In this document: positions 1 to 7,828 of the stretch, piece by piece
Layout: every line of letters starts with the position of its first letter
Position numbering within the stretch: the stretch's first letter is position 1
Assembly (NCBI RefSeq): GCF_918697925.1
Contig: NZ_CAKKMF010000060.1
Coordinates: forward strand, 1-32,559
Reading direction: 5' to 3'
DNA length: 32,559 nt
From: Arthrobacter sp. Bi26
GTDB taxonomy: Bacteria > Actinomycetota > Actinomycetes > Actinomycetales > Micrococcaceae
Program-made: the position numbers and the translations under genes
Notes under the pieces: generated by a model
What the model was told of the DNA's origin: nothing
The model's database searches: none
Seen by the model: the letters and a program-made list of their open reading frames with translations, nothing else

Positions 1-2
1 GG

Positions 3-983
3 ACCAGTTTCGGCGGCGAGGTGTCCTGGCTGCTGCCGGGAGCCCTGATCCTGCTGGCCGCCGGGCTGTGGTTCACCCGGCGCGAGGCCAGGACCTCAAA
101 AACCCGTGCGGCGCTCCTGCTGTGGGGCGGCTGGCTGGTCATCACGGCCGGAATCTTCAGCTTCATGAGCGGCACCGTGCATCCGTACTATGCCGTAGCG
201 CTGGCCCCCGCGATCGCGGCCCTGGCGGGCATCGGTTCCGTGGAACTGTGGCGGGGCCGGGCCTACTGGCCGGCACGGATCGTCCTGGCCGTGACGGTAC
301 TGGCCACATCGGTCTGGTCTGCCGTGCTCCTGGGCCGCGATCCGGCCTGGCTTCCCGGGCTCCGGGTGATCGCGGTGGTCCTGGGCGTGCTCGCGGCCGC
401 GGCGTTGCTGCTGCGGGCGGACAGCATGGCGGCGCTTCCGGCGCGGTTACGCAAGGCCGCCACGGCGGGCGTCGTGATCCTGGCGCTGCTCGCCGGCGGG
501 CTGGGGAGCACCGCCTGGACGCTGTCGACCGTGGCCCAGCCGCATTCTGGTTCGATCCCCACGTCCGGTCCCACCGCGTCCGCGATGGGCGGCGGCTTCG
601 GGGCAGCCGGCAGGGCCGGCAGTGACGGTGCTGATGGCGGCCCCGGCGGGGAAACGTCCTCGGCGGAGCTGACAGCGCTGCTGAAGTCCTCGGGCACCAA
701 GTGGTCCGCGATTGTCTCCGGCGCCACCCAAGCCGCGAGCCTGGAACTCGCCACCGGCACCAGCGTGATTGCACTCGGCGGCTGGAACGGCGGCGACCCC
801 TACCCCACGCTCGCGCAGTTCCAGGCAATGGTGGACCGCGGCGAGATCGGCTACTTCGTCTCCGGCGGCATGGGCGGCATGGGCGGGGGCCGCGGGGGCA
901 ACTCCGAGGTCGCCACCTGGGTCGCGGCCAACTACCAGGCCCAGACGGTGGGCAGCACCACCGTCTACAAGCTGGGAGCATAG
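3..983 (+). CDS. Membrane glycosyltransferase, PMT/ArnT (GT39-like) family, 5'-truncated
   Basis: Only the C-terminal 326 residues lie in the window, and the reading frame is open to the left edge, so the GTG at position 21 is internal. The visible part has several hydrophobic membrane segments, an HPYY motif after the SFMSGT segment, and then an extracytoplasmic tail rich in Gly, Ala and Ser that ends in a compact domain (roughly the last 100 residues). The next gene has the same architecture and matches along the whole length, including the HPYY, PTLAQFQ and AQTVG motifs, so the two are tandem paralogues. Proteins of this family transfer sugars from polyprenyl-phosphate carriers to extracytoplasmic acceptors. 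The acceptor here is unknown. Only 6 bases separate it from the following gene, so the two are probably cotranscribed. Confidence 0.8.
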   Translation, partial: TSFGGEVSWLLPGALILLAAGLWFTRREARTSKTRAALLLWGGWLVITAGIFSFMSGTVHPYYAVALAPAIAALAGIGSVELWRGRAYWPARIVLAVTVLATSVWSAVLLGRDPAWLPGLRVIAVVLGVLAAAALLLRADSMAALPARLRKAATAGVVILALLAGGLGSTAWTLSTVAQPHSGSIPTSGPTASAMGGGFGAAGRAGSDGADGGPGGETSSAELTALLKSSGTKWSAIVSGATQAASLELATGTSVIALGGWNGGDPYPTLAQFQAMVDRGEIGYFVSGGMGGMGGGRGGNSEVATWVAANYQAQTVGSTTVYKLGA

Positions 984-989
984 GCCGCC

Positions 990-3092
990 ATGACTGACAC
1001 CCTGAGCTCCCACCCCGACACAGTGCCGGCGGGACCGGCCCGCACGCCAGGCCCGCCGCAGCCGCAAGTCCCGGAGCGGCGGCGCCGGCCCCTGGAGCCC
1101 CGGGCGGCCGGCGGCCAGCGCGCCGTCCCTGGCGCCCGGCAGCTGCGACGGCAGCTGGAACTCGCGGTCCTGCTACTGGCCACGGCCGTGCTGTATCTGT
1201 GGAACCTCGGAGCCTCCGGCTGGGCGAACGCGTTCTACTCCGCGGCGGCCCAGGCGGGGTCGCAGGATTGGGCGGCCTGGTTCTTGGGCTCTTCTGACGC
1301 CGCCAACGCCATCACCGTGGACAAGCCGCCGGCGTCGTTGTGGGTGATGGGGCTGTCGGTGCGGATCTTCGGGCTGAGCTTCTGGAGCGTCCTCGTCCCG
1401 CAGGCGCTCATGGGGGTCGGCACGGTCTGGCTGCTCTATCTGGCCGTACGCCGGGCCGCGGCCCCCGCCACGGCCGACGCCGGCCTGGCCCACCGCGCGG
1501 GGCTCCTCGCCGGTGCGGTCATGGCGCTGACCCCTGTGGCCGTGCTGATGTTCCGGTTCAACAACCCCGATGCCCTGCTGGTGCTTTTGATGACCGCGGC
1601 CGCCTACGCCGTGTTGCGCTCCATCCAGGACGCGCGCCTGCCCTGGTTGCTGCTCGCCGGGGTGCTGCTGGGCTTCGGGTTCCTCACCAAACAGCTGCAG
1701 GTCCTGCTGGTCGTCCCCGGTTTCGCCCTGGCATACCTGCTCGCGGCGCCGGCCACGGCAGGCAGACGGATCCTTCACCTGCTCTGCGCAGGCGCGGCGA
1801 TGGCTGTCGCGGCCGGGTGGTGGCTGGCCGCCGTCGAACTCATTCCCGCGGCGAACCGCCCTTACATCGGCGGCTCGCAGAACAACTCCATCCTGGAACT
1901 GACCCTTGGCTACAACGGCCTGGGCCGGCTGAACGGCGACGAAACCGGGAGTGTGGGCGGCAGCAACGGCTGGGGCACGCCCGGGCTGTTCCGGCTCTTC
2001 AACAGCGAGTTCGGCGGGCAGATCGCCTGGCTGCTGCCCTCGGTGCTGCTGCTTGCAGCGGGGCTGCTCTGGCTGGGCCGCCGCGCGTCGCGCACCGACG
2101 CAGTAAGGGCCGCAGTGGTCATCTGGGGCTCCTGGGTGGCGGTCACCGGCCTGACGTTCAGCTTCATGGCCGGGATCATCCACCCGTACTACGGGGTGGC
2201 GCTGGCGCCCGGGATCGCCGGGCTTGCCGGGCTCGGCGGCGTCCTGCTCTGGCAGCGGCGGGACCAGCCCGTGGCGGCCGCCGTCCTCGCCGTGGCGATC
2301 GTGGCGGCCGGGGCCATGGCCGCCGAACTCCTCGGCCGCACCGCGGCGTACCTGCCGTGGCTGCGCTGGGTGGCGCTGCTGGGCGCCCTCGCCGCCGCGG
2401 CGCTGGTGCTGGCCGCCGCGGCGCTGGGATTCAAGAGGTCGGGGACCAACGGGGTCGCGGGGGTCAAGGGACCGGGGCTGAAGGCGTCCAGGATCATGGC
2501 GCGGACGACGGCGTCGCTCGCCGTCGCCGCCGCCCTCGCCGGGCCGCTGGCGTACTCGCTGTCCACCGCGTCCACGGCCCACAGCGGCTCGATCGTCAGT
2601 GCCGGGCCGGCAGTGTCCGGCCGGTCCGGGGCCGGGCTGCCGCCGTCGCTCGGCGGTGCTACGGCGGTCAACGGTACGGCCGGCGCTGGCACAGGGACCG
2701 GCGGTGCCGGCCGCGGTCCGGGAGCGGGCGCGGCTGGCGGCCTGCTCGGGGCGAGCACGCCGTCGGCGGCTCTCGTGACAGCGCTGCAGACAGACGCCGG
2801 CCACTACACGTGGGCTGCCGCCGTCGTCGGGTCCAACAACGCCGCCGGCTACCAGCTGGCAACCCAGCTCCCTGTGATGGCCGTGGGCGGGTTCAACGGC
2901 ACGGACCCTGCGCCCACCCTGGCACAGTTCCAGCAGTACGTGGCCGACGGCAAGATCCACTATTTCATCGCCGGCCGCATGATGCAGGGCGAAAGTGGCT
3001 CCAACGATGCCGGGCAGATTGCCGCGTGGGTGCAGGACAATTTCACCGCCCAGACCGTGGGCGGGACCAGCGTGTACCTGCTGGCAGGCTAG
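990..3092 (+). CDS. Membrane glycosyltransferase, PMT/ArnT (GT39-like) family
   Basis: This is a complete 700-residue protein. A Pro/Arg-rich cytoplasmic N-terminus (about 55 residues) precedes a multi-pass membrane domain of ten or more hydrophobic segments, then a Gly/Ala/Ser-rich linker (about residues 545-590) and a C-terminal extracytoplasmic domain of about 110 residues. The N-terminal loop with DKPP is typical of the PMT_2 family, which uses polyprenyl-phosphate sugar donors. The ATG at 990 follows the previous stop by 6 bases. No strong Shine-Dalgarno sequence is seen, so translational coupling is likely. Family membership is well supported, but donor sugar and acceptor cannot be read from the sequence. 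The ORFs opposite this gene are composition-driven shadows. Confidence 0.85.
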   Translation: MTDTLSSHPDTVPAGPARTPGPPQPQVPERRRRPLEPRAAGGQRAVPGARQLRRQLELAVLLLATAVLYLWNLGASGWANAFYSAAAQAGSQDWAAWFLGSSDAANAITVDKPPASLWVMGLSVRIFGLSFWSVLVPQALMGVGTVWLLYLAVRRAAAPATADAGLAHRAGLLAGAVMALTPVAVLMFRFNNPDALLVLLMTAAAYAVLRSIQDARLPWLLLAGVLLGFGFLTKQLQVLLVVPGFALAYLLAAPATAGRRILHLLCAGAAMAVAAGWWLAAVELIPAANRPYIGGSQNNSILELTLGYNGLGRLNGDETGSVGGSNGWGTPGLFRLFNSEFGGQIAWLLPSVLLLAAGLLWLGRRASRTDAVRAAVVIWGSWVAVTGLTFSFMAGIIHPYYGVALAPGIAGLAGLGGVLLWQRRDQPVAAAVLAVAIVAAGAMAAELLGRTAAYLPWLRWVALLGALAAAALVLAAAALGFKRSGTNGVAGVKGPGLKASRIMARTTASLAVAAALAGPLAYSLSTASTAHSGSIVSAGPAVSGRSGAGLPPSLGGATAVNGTAGAGTGTGGAGRGPGAGAAGGLLGASTPSAALVTALQTDAGHYTWAAAVVGSNNAAGYQLATQLPVMAVGGFNGTDPAPTLAQFQQYVADGKIHYFIAGRMMQGESGSNDAGQIAAWVQDNFTAQTVGGTSVYLLAG

Positions 3093-3170
3093 ACGGGCAG
3101 CAGGATCGGCGGGCGGAGTGGCGAAAGGCCGGGCCTTGCCGGTACGCCGGGCGGCGTGGCGAAGGGCGGC

Positions 3171-3851
3171 CTAGAAGGTGAAGGACAGGGCGCGCAGGCC
3201 GGCGCCGGTGACGTGGGTGGTCACGCAGACCCCGGAGTAGTCGGGAATGTGGAAGACACCGTCCGGCAGTTCGCCGGCGTTGGGCCCTACCGCCACGGTC
3301 CGGATGCCGGCGGCGATTCCCGCGGCGATGCCCGCCGGGGCGTCCTCGAATACCACCGCGTCGGCCGGGGCAACCCCTAGCAGGGACGCCGCCCGGAGGT
3401 ATCCCTCAGGGTGGGGTTTGCCTTGGCTAACGTCCTCGGACGAGACCGAGACGGCAGGGACGCGGATCCCCGCAGCAGCCATCCGGACCTCGGCCAGGTC
3501 CCTGGAAGCGCTCGTCACGAGCGCTACGGCATCCGGCGGCAGGCTCGCCAGCAGCTTCGGCGCGCCGGGCACCGGAACAATCCCTCGGGTCTCGGCCAGC
3601 TCCATCCGCCCCAGTTCGGCGGCGAGGGCTTGGATGTCGGAACCGGCCGGGGCGAACCTGCGGACCGTGTCCATGGCCCGGACACCATGGGAGGAGCGCA
3701 GGATCTCGCCGATATCCAGTCCGTAGCGCCCCGCAAATGTGGTCCATACCTGCTCCACGATGCTGGTGGAATCCACTAACGTGCCGTCCATGTCGAACAG
3801 GACGGCGCGGGCGGTCAGGGTGGCAGTACTGGAACGGGCTGGAAGGCTCAT
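3171..3851 (-). CDS. HAD-superfamily sugar-phosphatase-like hydrolase
   Basis: This is a 226-residue protein when started at the ATG at 3851; an in-frame ATG at 3869 would add six residues. HAD motif I is FDMDGTLVDS (Asp20 and Asp22), motif II is the TSAS segment, motif III is the Lys in GKPHPEGY and motif IV is FEDAPAG. A helical cap sits between motifs I and II, giving subfamily IA, the layout of small sugar phosphatases and beta-phosphoglucomutase relatives. These enzymes hydrolyse or move phosphate on small sugar phosphates through an aspartyl-phosphate intermediate. The exact substrate is not readable. It is convergent with the glycosyltransferase pair. The 3' end lies 78 bases from that stop, with no clear terminator between them. 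Confidence 0.85.
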   Translation of the reverse strand: MSLPARSSTATLTARAVLFDMDGTLVDSTSIVEQVWTTFAGRYGLDIGEILRSSHGVRAMDTVRRFAPAGSDIQALAAELGRMELAETRGIVPVPGAPKLLASLPPDAVALVTSASRDLAEVRMAAAGIRVPAVSVSSEDVSQGKPHPEGYLRAASLLGVAPADAVVFEDAPAGIAAGIAAGIRTVAVGPNAGELPDGVFHIPDYSGVCVTTHVTGAGLRALSFTF

Positions 3852-3940
3852 GCCTCTATCCTGCCGCATGGCCCCGGCTCACCCCTGGCGCACGGCCCCC
3901 AGCGGCCCGCAGCGAAGCCGCCACGGGCAGCCGGGTTGGA

Positions 3941-4318
3941 TCAGCCGTTGGGCCGGTTGGGGATGTACTGCACGGCCCACTTGTTGCCGTCGGGGTCGGC
4001 GAAGTGGACGAAGTGCCCCCAGTCCTGGACGTCGACGTCGCTGACGTCCACGCCGTTGTCCTTGAGCTGCTTGTGCGCGGCCTGGATGTCGCTGACCACA
4101 AGCTGCAGGCTGGGAGCCGTACCGGGCGGGGCGTCGTTGAGGCCCTCGCCGATGGCAATCGAGCAGCCGGAGCCCGGCGGCGTCAGCTGGACGAACCGGA
4201 TGCCGTCCATGGGCCGCTCGTCGTAGTCGGCGTTGAAGCCCACCTTGTTGACATAGAAATCCTTGGCCCGGTCCACATCGGACACCGGCACAAACACGAG
4301 TTCAAGTTTCCAATCCAT
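3941..4318 (-). CDS. VOC-superfamily (glyoxalase/bleomycin-resistance fold) protein
   Basis: This is a 125-residue protein with the paired beta-alpha-beta-beta-beta layout of VOC proteins: an N-terminal KLELVFVPVSDVDRAKDFY half and a C-terminal LQLVVSDIQAAHKQLKDNG half ending in VHFADPDGNKWAVQ. Members are metal-dependent lyases, dioxygenases or binding proteins, and the substrate cannot be assigned here. The ATG at 4318 is preferred over an in-frame GTG at 4327 because a TAGCGT box ends 7 bases upstream of it. That spacing fits a leaderless transcript and would leave the GTG outside the RNA. There is no Shine-Dalgarno sequence. Confidence 0.85.
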   Translation of the reverse strand: MDWKLELVFVPVSDVDRAKDFYVNKVGFNADYDERPMDGIRFVQLTPPGSGCSIAIGEGLNDAPPGTAPSLQLVVSDIQAAHKQLKDNGVDVSDVDVQDWGHFVHFADPDGNKWAVQYIPNRPNG

Positions 4319-4325
4319 GGCGCAC

Positions 4326-4331
4326 ACGCTA
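4326..4331 (-). promoter_or_regulatory. Putative -10 box giving a leaderless VOC-protein mRNA
   Basis: TAGCGT on the minus strand fits TAnnnT and is followed by 7 bases and then the ATG. No ribosome binding site is present. No convincing -35 element was found. Confidence 0.4.
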
Positions 4332-4375
4332 GCGCGGACCGCGGCAATGCGGAAGGGACCCCCGGCGAACTGGAC

Positions 4376-5011
4376 CTAGCCGGCGATGCCGTACAGGCGG
4401 TCTCCAGCGTCGCCCAGGCCGGGCACGATGTAGGACTTCTCGTTGAGCTTCTCGTCGATCGAGGCCAGGACGATTGTCACGTCGGAGTCGGAGAGCTCTT
4501 CCTCCAGCTTGGCCAGGCCCTCCGGGGCGGCGAGGAGGCAGATGCACGTGATGTCGGAGGCGCCCCGCTTGAAGAGGAACTTGATGGCCTCACGCAGGGT
4601 TCCGCCGGTGGCCAGCATGGGATCGAGGACGAAGATCTGCCGGTCCGTGAGGTCCTCCGGGAGGCGCTCGGCGTACGTGATGATGTCCAGGGTCTCTTCG
4701 TCGCGGGCCATGCCCAGAAAGCCGACCTCGGCGGTGGGTACCAGCTTGGTCATGCCCTCGAGCATGCCCAGCCCGGCCCGGAGAATCGGGACCACCAGAG
4801 GGGTTGGCTTGGTGAAGTAAGTTCCGATGGTGGTGCTGACGGGCGTCTCGATGGTCTTCGGTTCAGTGCGGACGTCACGCGTGGCTTCGTAGGCAAGGAG
4901 CGTTACAAGCTCCTCGGTAAGCTGGCGGAAAACCGGGGACGGGGTGTTCTTGTCCCGCAGAACGGTGAGCTTATGGGCGACCAGCGGGTGGTCCACAACG
5001 AGAGTGCGCAT
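4376..5011 (-). CDS. upp: Uracil phosphoribosyltransferase
   Basis: The 211-residue product matches the usual length of Upp. It salvages uracil by condensing it with PRPP to form UMP in the cytoplasm. The N-terminus (MRTLVVDHPLVAHKLTVLRD) and LVVPILRAGLGM are typical of the family. The PRPP loop is VLDPMLATGGTL (residues 128-139), and the uracil-binding C-terminal segment is YIVPGLGDAGDRLYG. The start is clear because the family begins at this methionine. No Shine-Dalgarno sequence precedes it; instead TAGTTT (5018-5023) ends 6 bases upstream of the ATG, which indicates a leaderless transcript. The PAP2 gene upstream ends only 12 bases away, so this promoter would lie partly inside that gene's 3' end. 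Confidence 0.97.
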   Translation of the reverse strand: MRTLVVDHPLVAHKLTVLRDKNTPSPVFRQLTEELVTLLAYEATRDVRTEPKTIETPVSTTIGTYFTKPTPLVVPILRAGLGMLEGMTKLVPTAEVGFLGMARDEETLDIITYAERLPEDLTDRQIFVLDPMLATGGTLREAIKFLFKRGASDITCICLLAAPEGLAKLEEELSDSDVTIVLASIDEKLNEKSYIVPGLGDAGDRLYGIAG

Positions 5012-5017
5012 GGGTCA

Positions 5018-5023
5018 AAACTA
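5018..5023 (-). promoter_or_regulatory. Putative -10 box giving a leaderless upp mRNA
   Basis: TAGTTT is followed by TGACCC and the upp ATG, which puts transcription start at or next to the start codon. The TGACCCATG end is shared with the tadA promoter at 5966. Confidence 0.45.
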
Positions 5024-5887
5024 TCACCCGGAGGCGGAGGACCGTCCCGCAGTGCCGGGGGTATCGGCGTCGTTCGCGTCGGCCGGAGCAGCGGCGCTGG
5101 CGGCGCCATCACCGCGGCCGGCGGCACCGTTATGGAGGTGGGCGGGATGCTCGAAGGTCGGCGCGTCCCCGGCGTGTTCCCGGCGCCGCAGCGCATGGAA
5201 GAACCGGTGCGCCATGATCACAATCCCCACCCAGGCCAGCCCGATGACCCAGCCGACGATCACGTCGGTGAGCCAGTGATGGCCCAGATAGACCCGGCTG
5301 AGGCCCATCGCGACGATGAAGATCACACCAGCGGCGATCAGGCCGATCCGGGCGCTGGTCCGTTTGATCTGCAGGCAGGCCAGGTACACCACGAGCGCGA
5401 TCACCACCGTGGTGTTCAGCGTGTGACCGCTCGGGAACGACGGCGAAGTCTCGTAGGGCGGCACCGCGTCGGCATGGTCCGGGCGGACGCGGCCGATCAT
5501 TTTCTTGCCCAGGGTTGTGGCCGTCACCGACGCGGCGGCCGCGCCGCCGATCAGGATCAGCGGCCGCCAGCTCCGGGAGGTGAAGATCAGCAACGCCGTC
5601 AGGATGCTGCCCAGGATGGGCATCCCGATGCCGCCGCCGATGTTGGTGAACCCGGTGATAAAGGCGTCCAGACCGGGGCTGCGCAACTGTTCCATGAACG
5701 CCAGGGCCGGCTTGTCCAGGTTCGCGAGGCCGGCGTCGTCCACCACGTTGTCGTAGACCTCGGCACTCACCAGCGCCAGGATCACCACCACCACGCCGCC
5801 TACGAGCATCGTGATCCACAGCGCCGCGTAGGGCACCACCCATTTGCCCCAGCGATGCGCCAACCAGTTCTCTGTTCCGGTGGTCAC
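5024..5887 (-). CDS. PAP2-family membrane phosphatase
   Basis: This is a 287-residue integral membrane protein with about six hydrophobic segments. It carries the three PAP2 signature motifs: KKMIGRVRP (KxxxxxxRP), PSFPSGH, and SRVYLGHHWLTD (SRxxxxxHxxxD). The family dephosphorylates lipid phosphates such as undecaprenyl diphosphate or phosphatidic acid at the membrane surface. The exact substrate is uncertain. The start is GTG at 5887, with GGGAGA a few bases upstream. The C-terminal 45 residues are Ala/Asp-rich and polar and lie beyond the membrane domain. It is divergent from tadA across 90 bases. Confidence 0.9.
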   Translation of the reverse strand: MTTGTENWLAHRWGKWVVPYAALWITMLVGGVVVVILALVSAEVYDNVVDDAGLANLDKPALAFMEQLRSPGLDAFITGFTNIGGGIGMPILGSILTALLIFTSRSWRPLILIGGAAAASVTATTLGKKMIGRVRPDHADAVPPYETSPSFPSGHTLNTTVVIALVVYLACLQIKRTSARIGLIAAGVIFIVAMGLSRVYLGHHWLTDVIVGWVIGLAWVGIVIMAHRFFHALRRREHAGDAPTFEHPAHLHNGAAGRGDGAASAAAPADANDADTPGTAGRSSASG

Positions 5888-5965
5888 GGCCGTCTCCCGA
5901 CTACTTGACTACATAAACTACTGGGGCTGAACAGCAGAGCTGAACAGCATGCTTAGGATCGAAAC

Positions 5966-5971
5966 TATCAT
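5966..5971 (+). promoter_or_regulatory. Putative -10 box giving a leaderless tadA mRNA
   Basis: TATCAT is followed by 6 bases (TGACCC) and the tadA ATG. There is no Shine-Dalgarno sequence. The -35 region is weak. Confidence 0.45.
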
Positions 5972-5977
5972 TGACCC

Positions 5978-6478
5978 ATGACTGCCCCTGAGCCCCGCCA
6001 TGCCCAATGGATGAGCCTTGCCCTGGCGGAGGCCCGGAAGGCGCTGGCCACCGCGGACGTGCCGATCGGCGCCGTCGTGATCGGACCGGACGGTTCCGTG
6101 CTGGGCACCGGGCGAAACGAACGCGAGGCCCTGGGGGACCCGACGGCCCATGCCGAGATGGTCGCCATCCGGGAGGCCGCCGCGCGGTTGCGGGCGTACC
6201 GTGCCCAGGAAGGCAAGGGCGACGACGGCTGGCGGCTGGAGGACTGCACGCTGGTGGTGACTCTGGAACCGTGCGCTATGTGCGCGGGTGCGATCGTCCT
6301 CGCAAGGATTCCGCGGGTGGTGTTCGGTGCCTGGGACGAGAAGGCCGGCGCCGCGGGTTCCGTGTTCGACATCCTCCGAGAGCGCCGGCTCAACCACTGG
6401 GTGGAAGTCGTTGCAGGCGTCCGTGAGCAGGAGTGCGCCGCGCTGCTGCGGGATTTCTTCGCCGGGCACCGCGCCTGA
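5978..6478 (+). CDS. tadA: tRNA-specific adenosine deaminase
   Basis: This 166-residue protein has the zinc-dependent deaminase signature: HAE (His58-Ala-Glu60, ligand and proton shuttle) and PCAMC (Cys99 and Cys102, ligands). TadA converts the wobble adenosine A34 of tRNA-Arg(ACG) to inosine. The RIPRVVFGAWDEKAGAAGS segment is characteristic of TadA rather than of cytidine or guanine deaminases. An insertion of about 10 residues (QEGKGDDGWR) lies between the HAE helix and the PC motif. The ATG at 5978 is preceded by a -10-like TATCAT and no ribosome binding site. It stands alone on the plus strand. Confidence 0.93.
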   Translation: MTAPEPRHAQWMSLALAEARKALATADVPIGAVVIGPDGSVLGTGRNEREALGDPTAHAEMVAIREAAARLRAYRAQEGKGDDGWRLEDCTLVVTLEPCAMCAGAIVLARIPRVVFGAWDEKAGAAGSVFDILRERRLNHWVEVVAGVREQECAALLRDFFAGHRA

Positions 6479-6488
6479 TCCGTTCCGG

Positions 6489-7793
6489 CTAGCTTGCGCC
6501 GTCGGCAGATGACGCGGCGGCCGATGACGCTGCCGCTACGGCAGAAGCCGCGAGCGCGTCGATCCGCTTCTGGCGGGAGGCCGGCGAGTCCAGGCTGAAG
6601 GCCCGGAAATCACCGAGGTCCTCGCGGATCCAGGCTTCCACCTCGGCGATCCGCTGCGTGATGGCGGGCGTGGGGCCATGGAACAGCCAGGGCACGATCC
6701 TCCCCTTGGCCGGATCGTACTGCCAGAGCCCGATGATCCTGCCGCGGTCCAGGAGTGGGTGGTCCGGGAGATCGGCCTGCAGCGCGAGAGATCCCAGCGC
6801 CGGTCTGTGCTGGTCTTCCTCCGCGAGCAGGTCCGCCGCGTTGCGCCGCAGCAGGAACAGGGAGTCCGTTCCGGCGAGCAGCTGGATCTGTTCCCCCGCC
6901 GGCCCCTCGAACGCGGCGAGGCGACCGACGTCCGCGGGCAGCATCCACAGCGGGTCGCCCCCGGCCTCGGGCAGCGCGGTGGACACCTCGATGGCGCCGA
7001 CGGCGGCGAGCGCCGCCTTACTTTGCGCGACGGTGAACCCCGTGAACCACTGCGATTGCTTGAAGGTGGCTCCCCCGGTCCAGCCCAGGTAGCGGCGGAC
7101 CAGCTCGGTGCGCGCGGCGTCGTCGTCGAGGCCGCTGGGCGCCAAGCCCCAGGGCTCGTAGGCGTAGCGCTGCTGATCCAGGCGGCCGTTGGCCGGGACG
7201 CGGCGGATCTTGCCCTGCGCCTGCAGGATCCCCAGGGCGGTGGGCAGCGTGGTGGTCGCGCCCTTCTTCTTGCCTTCCTCGCCGAGGTTCCGGACCGAGT
7301 CGCCCAGTTCTTCCTTGAGCTGGCGCGGATCCATCGGTCCCTCCGCCTCGGCGAGCACGTGCAGCACCTGCTCCTCCAGGAGCGTGATTTCGCCCCGTTC
7401 CACGCCCAGCCGGCCGAGCACCCGGATGGCTTCGGCGGCGTCCTTGCCCAGCTTCAGCGCCCAGGCGAAGTCGTCCCGGCCCAGGACGTAGGTGCAGCCG
7501 CGGGCGACGGGGAGTTCCAGGATCCGGTGGGCGAGGACGTCGGCGTCCACCTGTTCGCGGCGGATGCCGGCGCGGGCGAAGAGCGTGAGGTAGGGGTTGG
7601 CGCCGCCCACGGACCGGGCCCAGCCCGCCCGGGCCAGAACCTGCTCCGCCGTGCAGCCGGCCAGCGAGCCGTCCAGGCCCTGCCGGTGCCAGGCCCACGC
7701 CCGGAGCCGCTCCGGAGTCAGGGTCTGCGGCTCCGGCAGATTGACGGGCTCTTCTACCGACGGCGATTGCGTGGCGACAGGGTGGCTGCTCAT
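6489..7793 (-). CDS. AlkZ-like winged-helix DNA-binding-domain protein (HTH_42 family)
   Basis: This 434-residue protein matches, from memory, the HTH_42/AlkZ family, which includes DNA glycosylases that unhook interstrand crosslinks. Visible landmarks are the N-terminal RLRAWAWHRQGLDG segment, the winged-helix region around GPMDPRQLKEELGD, and the C-terminal LLDRGRIIGLWQYDPAKGRIVPWLF block. Active AlkZ and AlkX proteins have a Gln-aliphatic-Asp or Gln-aliphatic-Gln motif near the N-terminus. Here that region reads GWARSVGGANPY with no such motif, so activity is doubtful. The ATG at 7793 has GGAG upstream. An in-frame TTG at 7832 would overlap the preceding glycosyltransferase stop. It lies 35 bases downstream of that gene and is probably cotranscribed. 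Confidence 0.75.
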   Translation of the reverse strand: MSSHPVATQSPSVEEPVNLPEPQTLTPERLRAWAWHRQGLDGSLAGCTAEQVLARAGWARSVGGANPYLTLFARAGIRREQVDADVLAHRILELPVARGCTYVLGRDDFAWALKLGKDAAEAIRVLGRLGVERGEITLLEEQVLHVLAEAEGPMDPRQLKEELGDSVRNLGEEGKKKGATTTLPTALGILQAQGKIRRVPANGRLDQQRYAYEPWGLAPSGLDDDAARTELVRRYLGWTGGATFKQSQWFTGFTVAQSKAALAAVGAIEVSTALPEAGGDPLWMLPADVGRLAAFEGPAGEQIQLLAGTDSLFLLRRNAADLLAEEDQHRPALGSLALQADLPDHPLLDRGRIIGLWQYDPAKGRIVPWLFHGPTPAITQRIAEVEAWIREDLGDFRAFSLDSPASRQKRIDALAASAVAAASSAAASSADGAS

Positions 7794-7828
7794 GGGCTCA
7801 TTCTCCAACAGCTTCTCTGCCAGCGGTA

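Noticed and set aside
3093..3170. Bidirectional terminator between the glycosyltransferase and HAD genes
   Set aside because: GC-rich inverted stretches exist, but no clean stem with a T-run could be drawn.
3737..5908. 723-codon plus-strand ORF
   Set aside because: It runs antisense to the HAD, VOC, upp and PAP2 genes, all with clear motifs. High GC keeps the opposite frame open.
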